From ZLKRG08 sp964654815 (lineage in GTDB: Bacteria; Actinomycetota; Actinomycetes; Nanopelagicales; Nanopelagicaceae), in NCBI GenBank assembly GCA_964654815.1, contig CAZZLH010000012.1, positions 1 to 33,202 on the forward strand: a stretch of DNA of 33,202 nt, read 5' to 3'. The number at the start of each line of letters is the position of its first letter. Position 1 is the first letter of the stretch. The translations under genes and the position numbers were made by a program. The notes beneath the pieces are model-generated. The model did no database searches. It was not told the origin of the DNA and saw nothing but the letters and a program-made list of their open reading frames with translations. This document shows positions 15,433 through 23,153 of the stretch, piece by piece.

Positions 15433-16323
15433 TTGGCTAAGTCACAGCGCATCGCTGTCACAGGTGCATCCGGTTTAATCGGAAGCGCCCTAGTTGGAAA
15501 ATTAAAAAGCGATGGGCATACCGTCCATCGCATGGTGCGCCGGCCCACTGTCTCCTCTGATGAAATTTACTGGAATCCACAAGAATCCAAAGTAGATACC
15601 GACTCTCTCGCAGGAGTAGATGCGGTAATTCACCTCGCCGGCGCTGGTGTTGGCGATAAACGTTGGACCAGAAAATATCGCTCTGAGATTCTTAATTCCA
15701 GATTGCTTGGCACCACAACAATTGCCACCGCAGTTGCAGCGGTAAAACCCAAGGTCTTTATCTCCTCCTCTGCGATTGGTTGGTATGGCGAGACCGGAAA
15801 TCGTGCAGTAACTGAGAGCGACCGAGGTGGCGATGATTTTCTCGCTGCCGTGTGCCACGAATGGGAGGGCGCCGCTGATTTAGCCGGCGAGGTGCGTACC
15901 GCAAAAATTCGTACTGGCTTGGTACTTGATCCAACCGGTGGCGCACTTGGGCGTATGTTGCCACTATTTAAATTCGGCTTAGGTGGCAAGTTAGGTAATG
16001 GCAAGCAATGGTGGTCTTGGATCACCTTGCATGACGAATTGCGCGCCATCGAATTTATTCTAAATAATGAAAAGTTATCGGGTCCGATTAATCTCACTTC
16101 ACCTAACCCTGTGACAAATCAAGAATTTACCTCTGCATTAGCTCGCGCATTACGTAGACCTGCGCTATTTCCGGCACCGGCATTTGCCTTAAAGGCAGCG
16201 CTGGGTGGTTTCTCTACTGAAATCTTGGGATCTAAACGAGTAATTCCTGCGGTATTGCAAGAGGCCGGATTCAACTTTGATTATCCGCATATTGGTCCTG
16301 CGCTAGAAGCGTTGACTGATTAA
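15433..16323 (+). CDS. TIGR01777 family epimerase-like protein
   Basis: Extended short-chain dehydrogenase/reductase-like protein of 296 aa. It has the nucleotide-binding motif TGASGLIG (10-17), then VIHLAGAGVGDKRW, SSSAIGWYG and RTGLVLDPTGGALGRMLP, which are characteristic of TIGR01777 proteins. The C-terminal part ends with SKRVIPAVLQEAGFNFDYP, also typical. Biochemical function is not established. The start is the TTG at 15433 with GGGGG about 9 nt upstream; no closer ATG or GTG preserves the nucleotide-binding motif. The same gene follows dlaT in M. tuberculosis (Rv2216, from memory). The 3' end overlaps the convergent amine oxidase gene by 21 bp. Confidence 0.9.
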   Translation: MAKSQRIAVTGASGLIGSALVGKLKSDGHTVHRMVRRPTVSSDEIYWNPQESKVDTDSLAGVDAVIHLAGAGVGDKRWTRKYRSEILNSRLLGTTTIATAVAAVKPKVFISSSAIGWYGETGNRAVTESDRGGDDFLAAVCHEWEGAADLAGEVRTAKIRTGLVLDPTGGALGRMLPLFKFGLGGKLGNGKQWWSWITLHDELRAIEFILNNEKLSGPINLTSPNPVTNQEFTSALARALRRPALFPAPAFALKAALGGFSTEILGSKRVIPAVLQEAGFNFDYPHIGPALEALTD

Positions 16324-17463
16324 GGTCTCTGCCGCTCTTCTACCTGATTTCAAAGCGCCATTCTGAGAAGGCGATTCACGCCAATCTCCCGCAACAAAAA
16401 TATTTCTGCTTACTCGAACGCTATTCGGTAAGCGCTTCCCAACTTGTGCCAGCGGCAGCGCAGCGGGAATCTCGTACTTAGCCAATAACTGCCAATGTTG
16501 AGTTGAGGCGCCCCACATAGCAGATAAATGCCTGCGCACCTCAGATTCGGAGGCTCTCTGAATTGTGGTGGTGGAGATTAAAGTTCGCCCAGCTGGCGCG
16601 TAATTAGCCATTAAATTACTGATCACAATCGAATTAACTACAGGGCCAGCTTGTAATCCATCAAGCCTTAAATATGAGCTATCTGATGGAGATTCATCCG
16701 GTACGTGATACCAGGTGGTGCAACCTACTTGCGGTGGCACCTCTGCAATCTCAAGTAATTGCGCTGCGGTGCTGGCATCGGTCGCAATTATTAGCGCATC
16801 AAATTTGAAATTGCCGGCGCCACTAATCACCTTGCCATCTTTGATTGCCTCAACGCGCGCCTCTAATTTCAGATCCTGAACTGCCGAGGAGAATTTTGCT
16901 GCGAGTGCACCGGCGCCATTTGCTGGCAATCCAGGTCTGCCGGTAACAAAAGATTGGATTAGCTCCTTGCCGACTGAAGCCTCAATTTCGGATGGGTCGC
17001 AGAGAAATACCCCGGTAAGAAATGGCTTTAGCACCCGATCATAGGTGCGACCAAGTGATTGCAATTGACTTGCTACCGATACCCCTGATTTTGGTGAGCG
17101 AGTCAAGTAAGTAAGTAACCCCAACTTCTCTTTGATACTTCCTGTGCTAGCGTTAAATGCGCTGCCCAGATGCTTTCTTGGATCACCTAAGAAACTCTCT
17201 TTACCCTCTATGGTGATCGAAACCGCCCTAGGAGATTCGACAAAATCCAATTGGTCGATCACATCAAGTCTTTTCAATTCAGGGTAATTTGCATTGATTA
17301 ACTGGAAGCCACGATCAAGTAGAAACCCATCTAATACATCGGTTGCGACTCGACCACCTGCGCGATCTGCGCCATCCAGAACTGTTACTTCGCAGCCAGC
17401 ACGTTGCAAAATCAGCGCGGCATTGAGCCCTGCTAGACCGGCACCGACAACTACTACCTTCAT
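16303..17463 (-). CDS. FAD-dependent amine oxidase/phytoene desaturase-like oxidoreductase
   Basis: Flavoprotein of the NAD(P)/FAD amino-oxidase superfamily, 386 aa. The N-terminus MKVVVVGAGLAGLNAA contains the dinucleotide motif GAGLAG (7-12). It is followed by an acidic residue at the end of the second strand (VTVLDGADRAGGR) and, near the C-terminus, NIFVAGDWRESPSQNGALKSGR, the FAD-closing motif of this superfamily. The substrate is unknown. The ATG at 17463 was chosen because the dinucleotide motif begins directly after it; a GTG at 17478 adding five residues is equally open and neither start has a good ribosome site. It is 69 bp downstream of the Gfo/Idh gene on the same strand. Confidence 0.85.
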   Translation of the reverse strand: MKVVVVGAGLAGLNAALILQRAGCEVTVLDGADRAGGRVATDVLDGFLLDRGFQLINANYPELKRLDVIDQLDFVESPRAVSITIEGKESFLGDPRKHLGSAFNASTGSIKEKLGLLTYLTRSPKSGVSVASQLQSLGRTYDRVLKPFLTGVFLCDPSEIEASVGKELIQSFVTGRPGLPANGAGALAAKFSSAVQDLKLEARVEAIKDGKVISGAGNFKFDALIIATDASTAAQLLEIAEVPPQVGCTTWYHVPDESPSDSSYLRLDGLQAGPVVNSIVISNLMANYAPAGRTLISTTTIQRASESEVRRHLSAMWGASTQHWQLLAKYEIPAALPLAQVGKRLPNSVRVSRNIFVAGDWRESPSQNGALKSGRRAAETLISQRF

Positions 17464-17492
17464 CTTTAAATTACCCACGTCTTTATTTTCGT

Positions 17493-17516
17493 GATTACTC
17501 TAATGATTACTTTAGC
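17493..17516. repeat. Two-copy 12-bp tandem repeat before the amine oxidase gene
   Basis: GATTACTCTAAT is followed directly by GATTACTTTAGC, with two differences. It lies in the short spacer between the Gfo/Idh stop and the amine oxidase start. Confidence 0.5.
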
Positions 17517-17532
17517 CAATTTGCTTGCTTAG

Positions 17533-18525
17533 CTAGTTAAAAGCTCGCGCTTGATCGATAATCTCTGCTACCTGTAAGGCAAGTGTCTTGCTGACCGGTA
17601 AATCACCTGCACCTTTTAGGAAATCAAACATTTTGCGATAGAAGGCGCCATAGTCTCCGGGGACCGCTTCGATCTCCTGGCGCTCTGCCCCTCTATGCAA
17701 TTCCACTTTGGAGCGCTTATCCCCTGAGTGGTAACTGCCGCTTCTAAGTAGCGCTTCCTGCGGATCTAAATCCTGAACCACCAGAGCCCCTTTATTGCCA
17801 AGTAATCGAACTCTTGGACCAGGCGCACCAGCTATTGCGCTAGCAGATAGTGATGAGACCACGCCTGAGCCATGTTCGATTACCAATAGGACATCATCAT
17901 CTGAAGCGCCGCGAACTCGCTGGACTTTAGCGAACTTTAGTTTTGCTGGACCAAAACAATCGATCGCAGTTGATAGGAGATGGCTCTGCAAATCGAGAAG
18001 CAGACCACCGCCATGCTGAGAACTAAATTGCTCCCGCCAAGATTGAGCCGCAAGTTCGGGGCGAAACCTCTCAAAGCGTCCATCGAATCTATGTGGGGTT
18101 CCGATTAATTCTGGCTGGGAGCGCAAGATCTCCTTTATAGTCAAAGTGTCGCTATCCCAAAGGCGATTGAAATAGACAGTGATAGGAACTTGCTTGCTCT
18201 CTGCGTAGTTGAAGAGTTCGCGAGTGCCCGCAAGTGTGGTGGCCATTGGTTTATCAACCACCACTGCAACTCCAGCATCGATCGCAGCCTTGGTATTAAC
18301 TTCATGTGCTGTGTTGATAGATGCGACCACCGCAAGATCCAAACCTGCGCCAAGTAATTGAGCTGCATCTTGGCAGATGTTGGCATTTGGAAAATCAGAT
18401 TTTGCCTGCGCAATTCGCTCCGGATTATTGGTTTGAATCGCCGCGATTTCAAAGCCAGCTGCTTTTAGAAATGGCGCATGAAAGGTTCGACCTGCTAATC
18501 CATAACCAAAGAGCCCGGCACGCAT
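17533..18525 (-). CDS. Gfo/Idh/MocA family oxidoreductase
   Basis: NAD(P)-dependent dehydrogenase-like protein of 330 aa. The N-terminal Rossmann fold shows GYGLAGRTFHAPFL (7-20) and, at the end of the nucleotide-binding domain, DKPMATT (91-97), matching the EKP motif with Asp in place of Glu. The C-terminal domain includes GGGLLLDLQSHLL, the usual active-site region of the family. Members act on sugars, inositols or related compounds; the substrate here cannot be told. The ATG at 18525 overlaps the stop of the upstream MMPL gene as TAATG, so the two are translationally coupled. The family call is firm; any link to the inositol-phosphate synthase far downstream is only a thought. Confidence 0.92.
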   Translation of the reverse strand: MRAGLFGYGLAGRTFHAPFLKAAGFEIAAIQTNNPERIAQAKSDFPNANICQDAAQLLGAGLDLAVVASINTAHEVNTKAAIDAGVAVVVDKPMATTLAGTRELFNYAESKQVPITVYFNRLWDSDTLTIKEILRSQPELIGTPHRFDGRFERFRPELAAQSWREQFSSQHGGGLLLDLQSHLLSTAIDCFGPAKLKFAKVQRVRGASDDDVLLVIEHGSGVVSSLSASAIAGAPGPRVRLLGNKGALVVQDLDPQEALLRSGSYHSGDKRSKVELHRGAERQEIEAVPGDYGAFYRKMFDFLKGAGDLPVSKTLALQVAEIIDQARAFN

Positions 18526-20648
18526 TAATCAGCCAATTTTGCCGGCCACCAGATTCGCTTACCCAAGATATGCACCAGAGCTGGAACTAGCAGCGAACGA
18601 ACTACCAAGGTATCGAGCAGAACACCGAATGCCACAGCAAATGCGATCTGAGCCAACGCCACCAATGGCAACACGCCAAGTACGGTAAATGTGGCAGCCA
18701 AAACCACGCCCGCCGAGGTAATCACACCGCCGGTGACAGTCACGCCCTTGATTGTTCCGGCACGAGTTCCGATCTTAAGCGCCTCTTCGCGAACGCGAGT
18801 CATCAAGAAGATGTTGTAGTCGATACCCAGCGCCACCAGGAATACGAAGGTAAAGAGCGGGAAGGAGGTATCTGCACCCGGGAAATTAAAGATGTTATTA
18901 AAGACGAAGGCAGATGCGCCAAGGGTTGCGGCAAAGGAGAGAATCACCGTTATCAAGAGCACAACCGCCGCCACAATGCTTCGCAATAGCAGGGAGAGAA
19001 TTATCGCGATGATGATAAGCACTATCGGAATGATTAGATTGCGATCATGCGTAGCCGCGACATCCACATCGAAGAAGGTTGCGCTGATTCCACCTACTAA
19101 GGCATTTGGATCAGCTGTTTTGGCTGCAGCTCTGATTTGAGGTACCAACTCACGGGCCGCGCCTGAATCGGCCGGCATGCTTAAAGTGGCATCAAGCACG
19201 ATACGGCCATTTACCTCACGGACCACTGGATTAGCAGGGTCAAGGATTTCAGGTGCTACCGAAGATACTCCTGGGATTGCCTTGACTGCTGCGATAACTG
19301 CATCGGATTTATCCTTAGCAACAATCAATTGCGTTGGTTGGTTCTGACCACCAGGAAAGTGCTTTAGCAACAACTCCTGCCCTACCAATGACTTAGGTTT
19401 ATTGGTGAAGCCTTCAAGAGTGGAAATTCCATCTGCTTTGAGGGTGGTGATAAAGAAGGACATCACGATAAGAATGATGGTGGTGATCGCCGCATATTTA
19501 CGCGGACTCTTTGCGGTTGATTGCGCGACCTTTGACCAGATGCCAGTGAGCTTCTCATCTTGATCGTCATGGCGCGGGATCTTCGGCCAAAATACCCAAC
19601 GGCCGCAGAGCACCAGCAGCGCTGGCAATAAAGTAAGAATCGTGATCATGGCGGAGACAATGCCAATCGCGCCAACTGGCCCAAGGGAGCGATTGTTATT
19701 CAATTCGCTAAGAATCAAAACCAGCAGTCCCAAAGTCACAGTCGAGCCAGATGCGATGATCGGCTCGACCACGCCACGAAGTGCGATCCGCATCGCTTCA
19801 TATTTAGAATCATGTGTGTGCAGTTCTTCTCGATATCGGGCAATCAATAAGAGCGCGTAATCGGTCGCAGCTCCGATAACCAACACTGAGAGGATTCCTT
19901 GCGACTGCCCATCAAGGGTCAATACTTCATTCTTTGCTAAGACATAGATAACGCCACCGGCTAGTGATTCTGCGATTACCGCGCTAAATAACGGCAGAAT
20001 CCAAAGTATGGGTGATCGATAAACCACGATCAAGATCAATGCCACGATGCCAAGAGTCCAATAGAGCAAAGTGGAATCGATTCCGCCAAAGGCTTTGAAT
20101 AGATCCGCGAAAATGGCGGCGAAGCCAGTTACATGTGACTCCAACCCGCCTTGCTTAGCAAACTCATCGCTGTAATTTCGAATAGATTCGATGACCAGCG
20201 GTAGTGCCGGTTCTTTGCCTATTTGATCTGCCAATTTCTTGGCATCAAATGAGACCGAGCCAAGAATCGCTTCTCCATCCTGTGATGCAAATGCGAATAA
20301 AGGCGCACCCGGAACCAAGTAATCACCAATCTTGCGCCCCTCACCCTTTTCGATGGTTCGGCCAGGCAAGGTTTGGAGGAATGCATTTGCAGCGCCGATC
20401 TTCTGCTCATCAACTTTTCCGATGTAAAGCACCAAGGCCGGAATCGAGCGATCTGCACTTGGGGCAAATGGTTTGTAATTCTCCGTAAATTTGTATGACT
20501 CGGCGTTCTTAGGCAAGAAATCAGAGTTGTCATTCTTCTGTACCGTAGATAACTTTCCGAAGAGCGGGCCAACCGCTCCTCCGATACCCATCCAGACGAT
20601 TACTGTGATTATTGCAATCCAAAGTGGTTTACGGCCACGTACGCGCAT
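18525..20648 (-). CDS. MMPL family transporter
   Basis: Large RND-superfamily membrane protein (707 aa). The layout is the classical duplicated one: helix 1 near the N-terminus (PLWIAIITVIVWMG), an extracytoplasmic domain, five helices with GAATDYALLLIARYREE, a cytoplasmic loop, then the same arrangement again ending with VALGIDYNIFLMTRVREE. These GxxxDY/F motifs carry the proton-relay Asp-Tyr pair of MmpL-type transporters. Members export lipids or small molecules; the substrate is unknown. The ATG at 20648 is preferred because GGAGAGG lies 6 nt upstream; a TTG at 20663 would overlap that site. It is the first gene of a three-gene minus-strand unit with the Gfo/Idh and amine oxidase-like genes. 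Confidence 0.92.
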   Translation of the reverse strand: MRVRGRKPLWIAIITVIVWMGIGGAVGPLFGKLSTVQKNDNSDFLPKNAESYKFTENYKPFAPSADRSIPALVLYIGKVDEQKIGAANAFLQTLPGRTIEKGEGRKIGDYLVPGAPLFAFASQDGEAILGSVSFDAKKLADQIGKEPALPLVIESIRNYSDEFAKQGGLESHVTGFAAIFADLFKAFGGIDSTLLYWTLGIVALILIVVYRSPILWILPLFSAVIAESLAGGVIYVLAKNEVLTLDGQSQGILSVLVIGAATDYALLLIARYREELHTHDSKYEAMRIALRGVVEPIIASGSTVTLGLLVLILSELNNNRSLGPVGAIGIVSAMITILTLLPALLVLCGRWVFWPKIPRHDDQDEKLTGIWSKVAQSTAKSPRKYAAITTIILIVMSFFITTLKADGISTLEGFTNKPKSLVGQELLLKHFPGGQNQPTQLIVAKDKSDAVIAAVKAIPGVSSVAPEILDPANPVVREVNGRIVLDATLSMPADSGAARELVPQIRAAAKTADPNALVGGISATFFDVDVAATHDRNLIIPIVLIIIAIILSLLLRSIVAAVVLLITVILSFAATLGASAFVFNNIFNFPGADTSFPLFTFVFLVALGIDYNIFLMTRVREEALKIGTRAGTIKGVTVTGGVITSAGVVLAATFTVLGVLPLVALAQIAFAVAFGVLLDTLVVRSLLVPALVHILGKRIWWPAKLAD

Positions 20649-20677
20649 TTCTTGCCTCTCCAAAAGTTAGCTTCCAA

Positions 20678-20701
20678 TTTAACTTAATTTTTAACTTAAT
20701 T
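20678..20701. repeat. Perfect two-copy 12-bp tandem repeat between MMPL and lipB
   Basis: TTTAACTTAATT occurs twice in succession without mismatch, in the 135-bp divergent spacer. The AT-rich copies could contribute to the MMPL promoter, which was not otherwise recognised. Confidence 0.85.
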
Positions 20702-20771
20702 GCTATCCAGATCCACGCTTAGGTCGACTTGTGCGTCAACTTAAACGAAAAACCATTTGGCCATATTCTAA

Positions 20772-20777
20772 TAGGCT
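20772..20777 (+). promoter_or_regulatory. Putative -10 box for leaderless lipB transcript
   Basis: TAGGCT is followed by six bases (TATCCC) and the GTG start of lipB. There is no Shine-Dalgarno sequence. This is the same spacing as at ctaC, gcvT, pepA and lipA. Confidence 0.5.
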
Positions 20778-20783
20778 TATCCC

Positions 20784-21428
20784 GTGGCGATTGCAATCAC
20801 GGAAATCTCAGTTTTGCATCTTGGGCTACTTGAATATCAAGCTGCATGGGCCAAACAACGCGAAATTCATGAGGGTGTAGCGGCTGAATCACTACCTAAT
20901 ACCTTGATCCTGGTGGAGCACCCATCGGTTTTCACTGCCGGTCGCCGAACTGATGATTTAGAGCGACCGCAGAATGGCGTTCCGGTAATTGATGTAGACC
21001 GTGGCGGGCGAATCACTTGGCATGGGCCAGGACAGATTGTTGGTTATCCAATTGTACGACTTGAAAAAAGAAATGAAGTCGTGGGATTTGTTCGCACTTT
21101 AGAAGAGGCGATGATTAAAACCCTTGATGAGTTTGGATTAAAGGGAATCTCTATTCCAGGCAAGACGGGAGTTTGGATTAAAGATCAAAGAAGTGAGCGA
21201 AAAATTGCTGCGATCGGAGTTCGAGTCGCAAAGGCAGTGACGATGCATGGCTTTGCGCTAAATGTTGATCCAGATCTCTCCTACTTTGGCCAGATAATTC
21301 CATGTGGCATGCCAGAGGCTGAGACCACCAGTATGGCAAAGGAGTTGCAGCGAGAAATCACAATTTCCCAAGTAACACCGATTTTGGAGAGATTTATGTT
21401 GGAGTCTCTCGCTCAAGTCAGCAAATAG
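20784..21428 (+). CDS. lipB: Octanoyltransferase LipB
   Basis: Transfers octanoyl groups from octanoyl-ACP to lipoyl domains, the first step of lipoate assembly. The 214-aa product contains RGGRITWHGPGQ (73-84), the family signature, with catalytic Lys140 in RKIAAIGVR and catalytic Cys174 in IPCGM. VEHPSVFTAGRR near residues 44-55 is also conserved. The start is the GTG at 20784, with TAGGCT 6 nt upstream and no ribosome binding site. It precedes lipA by 67 bp, as in most actinobacteria, and its substrate domain (E2) is encoded about 5 kb away in the same window. Confidence 0.97.
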   Translation: MAIAITEISVLHLGLLEYQAAWAKQREIHEGVAAESLPNTLILVEHPSVFTAGRRTDDLERPQNGVPVIDVDRGGRITWHGPGQIVGYPIVRLEKRNEVVGFVRTLEEAMIKTLDEFGLKGISIPGKTGVWIKDQRSERKIAAIGVRVAKAVTMHGFALNVDPDLSYFGQIIPCGMPEAETTSMAKELQREITISQVTPILERFMLESLAQVSK

Positions 21429-21471
21429 TAAGTAAATGGCCGGAGTAAATGGCTCTGGAGTAATTGGCTCT
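21429..21471. repeat. 15-bp tandem repeat between lipB and lipA
   Basis: A partial copy (AGTAAATGGCC, 21431-21441) is followed by GGAGTAAATGGCTCT (21442-21456) and GGAGTAATTGGCTCT (21457-21471), which differ at one base. It fills most of the 67-bp spacer, immediately upstream of the putative lipA promoter. Confidence 0.85.
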
Positions 21472-21483
21472 AGAGAAGTTCAG

Positions 21484-21489
21484 TAAACT
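21484..21489 (+). promoter_or_regulatory. Putative -10 box for leaderless lipA transcript
   Basis: TAAACT is followed by six bases (ACCGCT) and the lipA ATG. No Shine-Dalgarno is present, so lipA may have its own leaderless transcript as well as read-through from lipB. Confidence 0.55.
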
Positions 21490-21495
21490 ACCGCT

Positions 21496-22449
21496 ATGAC
21501 CTTGGCTCCTGAAGGGCGCAAACTGCTTCGCATCGAAGCGCGCAATGCGAAGGTGCCAATCGAACGTAAACCAGAATGGATTAAGACTCGCGCCAAGATG
21601 GGACCGGAGTACACCCAACTTCGCTCTTTGGTGGTTCGTGAAGGGCTACATACTGTCTGCCAAGAAGCGGCTTGCCCTAATATCTTTGAATGTTGGGAGG
21701 ATCGCGAAGCCACATTTTTGATTGGCGGCGATCGCTGCACCCGCCGCTGCGACTTCTGCAATATCGATACTGGAAAACCAGATCCCTTGGATCGAGATGA
21801 ACCGCGACGTGTTGCGGAATCCGTGCAGTCTATGAAATTACGTTATGCCACTATCACCGGCGTAACCCGCGATGACCTAGAAGATGAAGGCGCTTGGTTA
21901 TATGCCGAGACCATTCGCAAGATTCATGAATTGAACCCCGAGACTGGCGTTGAGATGTTGGCGCCTGATTTCAGCGCCAAACCAGAACTGCTAAATCAAA
22001 TCTTCGAAACCAGACCTGAGGTCTTCGCTCATAATCTAGAGACGGTTCCTCGCATCTTCAAGCGAATCCGCCCAGCTTTCAATTATGAGCGTTCGCTTAA
22101 TGTCATCAGCCAGGCCCGTGATTATGGGCTGATCACCAAATCTAATTTGATTTTAGGTATGGGCGAAGAGCGCGCTGAAGTTTCTCAGGCGTTGCAAGAT
22201 CTACATAGTGCCGGCTGCGATTTGGTAACTATTACTCAGTACCTACGCCCCACTCCAAAGCATCATCCGATAGTCCGTTGGGTAAAGCCAAATGAGTTTG
22301 TGGAATTGGCGGATGAGGCTAGGGCTATTGGTTTCAAAGGTGTGATGAGTGGGCCGCTGGTTAGATCTAGCTATCGCGCTGGAAGACTTTATAAAGAGGC
22401 CATGGATAAAAAACGGGATGAAAAACTGGATAAGAAGTTGGAAAATTAA
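21496..22449 (+). CDS. lipA: Lipoyl synthase
   Basis: Radical SAM enzyme that inserts two sulfur atoms into octanoyl-lipoyl domains. Both iron-sulfur sites are visible in the 317-aa product: the auxiliary cluster cysteines 55, 60 and 66 (CQEAACPNIFEC) and the radical SAM cysteines 81, 85 and 88 (CTRRCDFC). The C-terminal Ser ligand motif RSSYRAG is present. The tail after it is short and unusually Lys/Asp-rich (MDKKRDEKLDKKLEN). It lies in the conserved lipB-lipA order and depends on Fe-S supply, for which the HesB/ErpA-type protein at 3883-4269 is a candidate. The next gene, plsC, begins one base after its stop. Confidence 0.98.
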   Translation: MTLAPEGRKLLRIEARNAKVPIERKPEWIKTRAKMGPEYTQLRSLVVREGLHTVCQEAACPNIFECWEDREATFLIGGDRCTRRCDFCNIDTGKPDPLDRDEPRRVAESVQSMKLRYATITGVTRDDLEDEGAWLYAETIRKIHELNPETGVEMLAPDFSAKPELLNQIFETRPEVFAHNLETVPRIFKRIRPAFNYERSLNVISQARDYGLITKSNLILGMGEERAEVSQALQDLHSAGCDLVTITQYLRPTPKHHPIVRWVKPNEFVELADEARAIGFKGVMSGPLVRSSYRAGRLYKEAMDKKRDEKLDKKLEN

Positions 22450-22450
22450 A

Positions 22451-23152
22451 GTGGCAGAGCCAGTTTATACACCTGTCATCGCACTCTTTAAATTGGTTTG
22501 GCGGGCACTAGATATTCAATTTAAATTCGAAGGTCAAGAGAATCTGCCACATAAAGGTGGCGCAGTAATTGCCTGTAATCATGTTAGTTACCTTGACTTC
22601 GCGTTGATTGGCACCGGAGCGCTACACACGAAAAGATTTATTAGATTCATGGCAAAGAAGGGCGCCTTTGACAACAAGATTGCCGGTCCACTGCTTAGAG
22701 GAATGAAACATATCTCCGTAGATCGGGAGAACGGAGGTGCATCATTTGTCGCAGCGCTTCGCGCACTAAGGGATGGCGAAGTTGTAGGGATCTTTCCTGA
22801 AGCCACCATCAGCACCTCATTTGAGATAAAAGGCATGAAGTCAGGCGCCGTGCGCTTGGCGATGGGCGCTCAAGTTCCGGTGATTCCAGTTGTGATCTGG
22901 GGTTCGCAAAGGATTTGGACCAAGGGATTACCTAAAGATTTTCGTCGCAAATCGGTACCCGTGCATATCACGTATGGCGCGCCAATATTCTTCGATAAAG
23001 ATGGCGATATAGATAAGGCCGAAACCATGCTGCGAAATAAGATGATTGAAATGCTCCACAAAGTGCAGGAGCAATATCCCGATAGCCATGTAGGAGAAAG
23101 ATGGGCGCCACAGCGACTTGGTGGCACTGCCCCAGCCCCGTTAAACTCGTAA
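22451..23152 (+). CDS. 1-acyl-glycerol-3-phosphate acyltransferase family protein (PlsC-like)
   Basis: Phospholipid acyltransferase homologue of 233 aa. The acyltransferase box NHVSYLD (His44, Asp49) is intact. A second block reads FPEATIS (115-121), corresponding to the usual FPEGTRS motif with Ala and Ile at two positions, one of which normally holds the phosphate-binding Arg. GAVRLAMGAQVPVIPVVIWG follows as in the family. The GTG at 22451 was chosen because it begins one base after the lipA stop and just before the conserved domain; an upstream ATG inside lipA would add 34 residues that match nothing. It is inserted between lipA and DUF4191, which are adjacent in M. tuberculosis (from memory). 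Function is likely membrane lipid synthesis, not lipoate metabolism. Confidence 0.88.
   Translation: MAEPVYTPVIALFKLVWRALDIQFKFEGQENLPHKGGAVIACNHVSYLDFALIGTGALHTKRFIRFMAKKGAFDNKIAGPLLRGMKHISVDRENGGASFVAALRALRDGEVVGIFPEATISTSFEIKGMKSGAVRLAMGAQVPVIPVVIWGSQRIWTKGLPKDFRRKSVPVHITYGAPIFFDKDGDIDKAETMLRNKMIEMLHKVQEQYPDSHVGERWAPQRLGGTAPAPLNS
23142..23147 (+). promoter_or_regulatory. Putative -10 box for leaderless DUF4191 transcript
   Basis: TAAACT inside the last codons of plsC is followed by six bases (CGTAAC) and the ATG at 23154. TTGGTG at 23119-23124 lies 17 bp upstream and could be a -35. There is no ribosome binding site. Confidence 0.5.
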
Positions 23153-23153
23153 C

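Noticed and set aside
22349..22450. ATG at 22349 as start of the PlsC-like gene
   Set aside because: It would overlap the conserved end of lipA by about 100 bp and adds residues with no family similarity; GTG 22451 directly precedes the domain.
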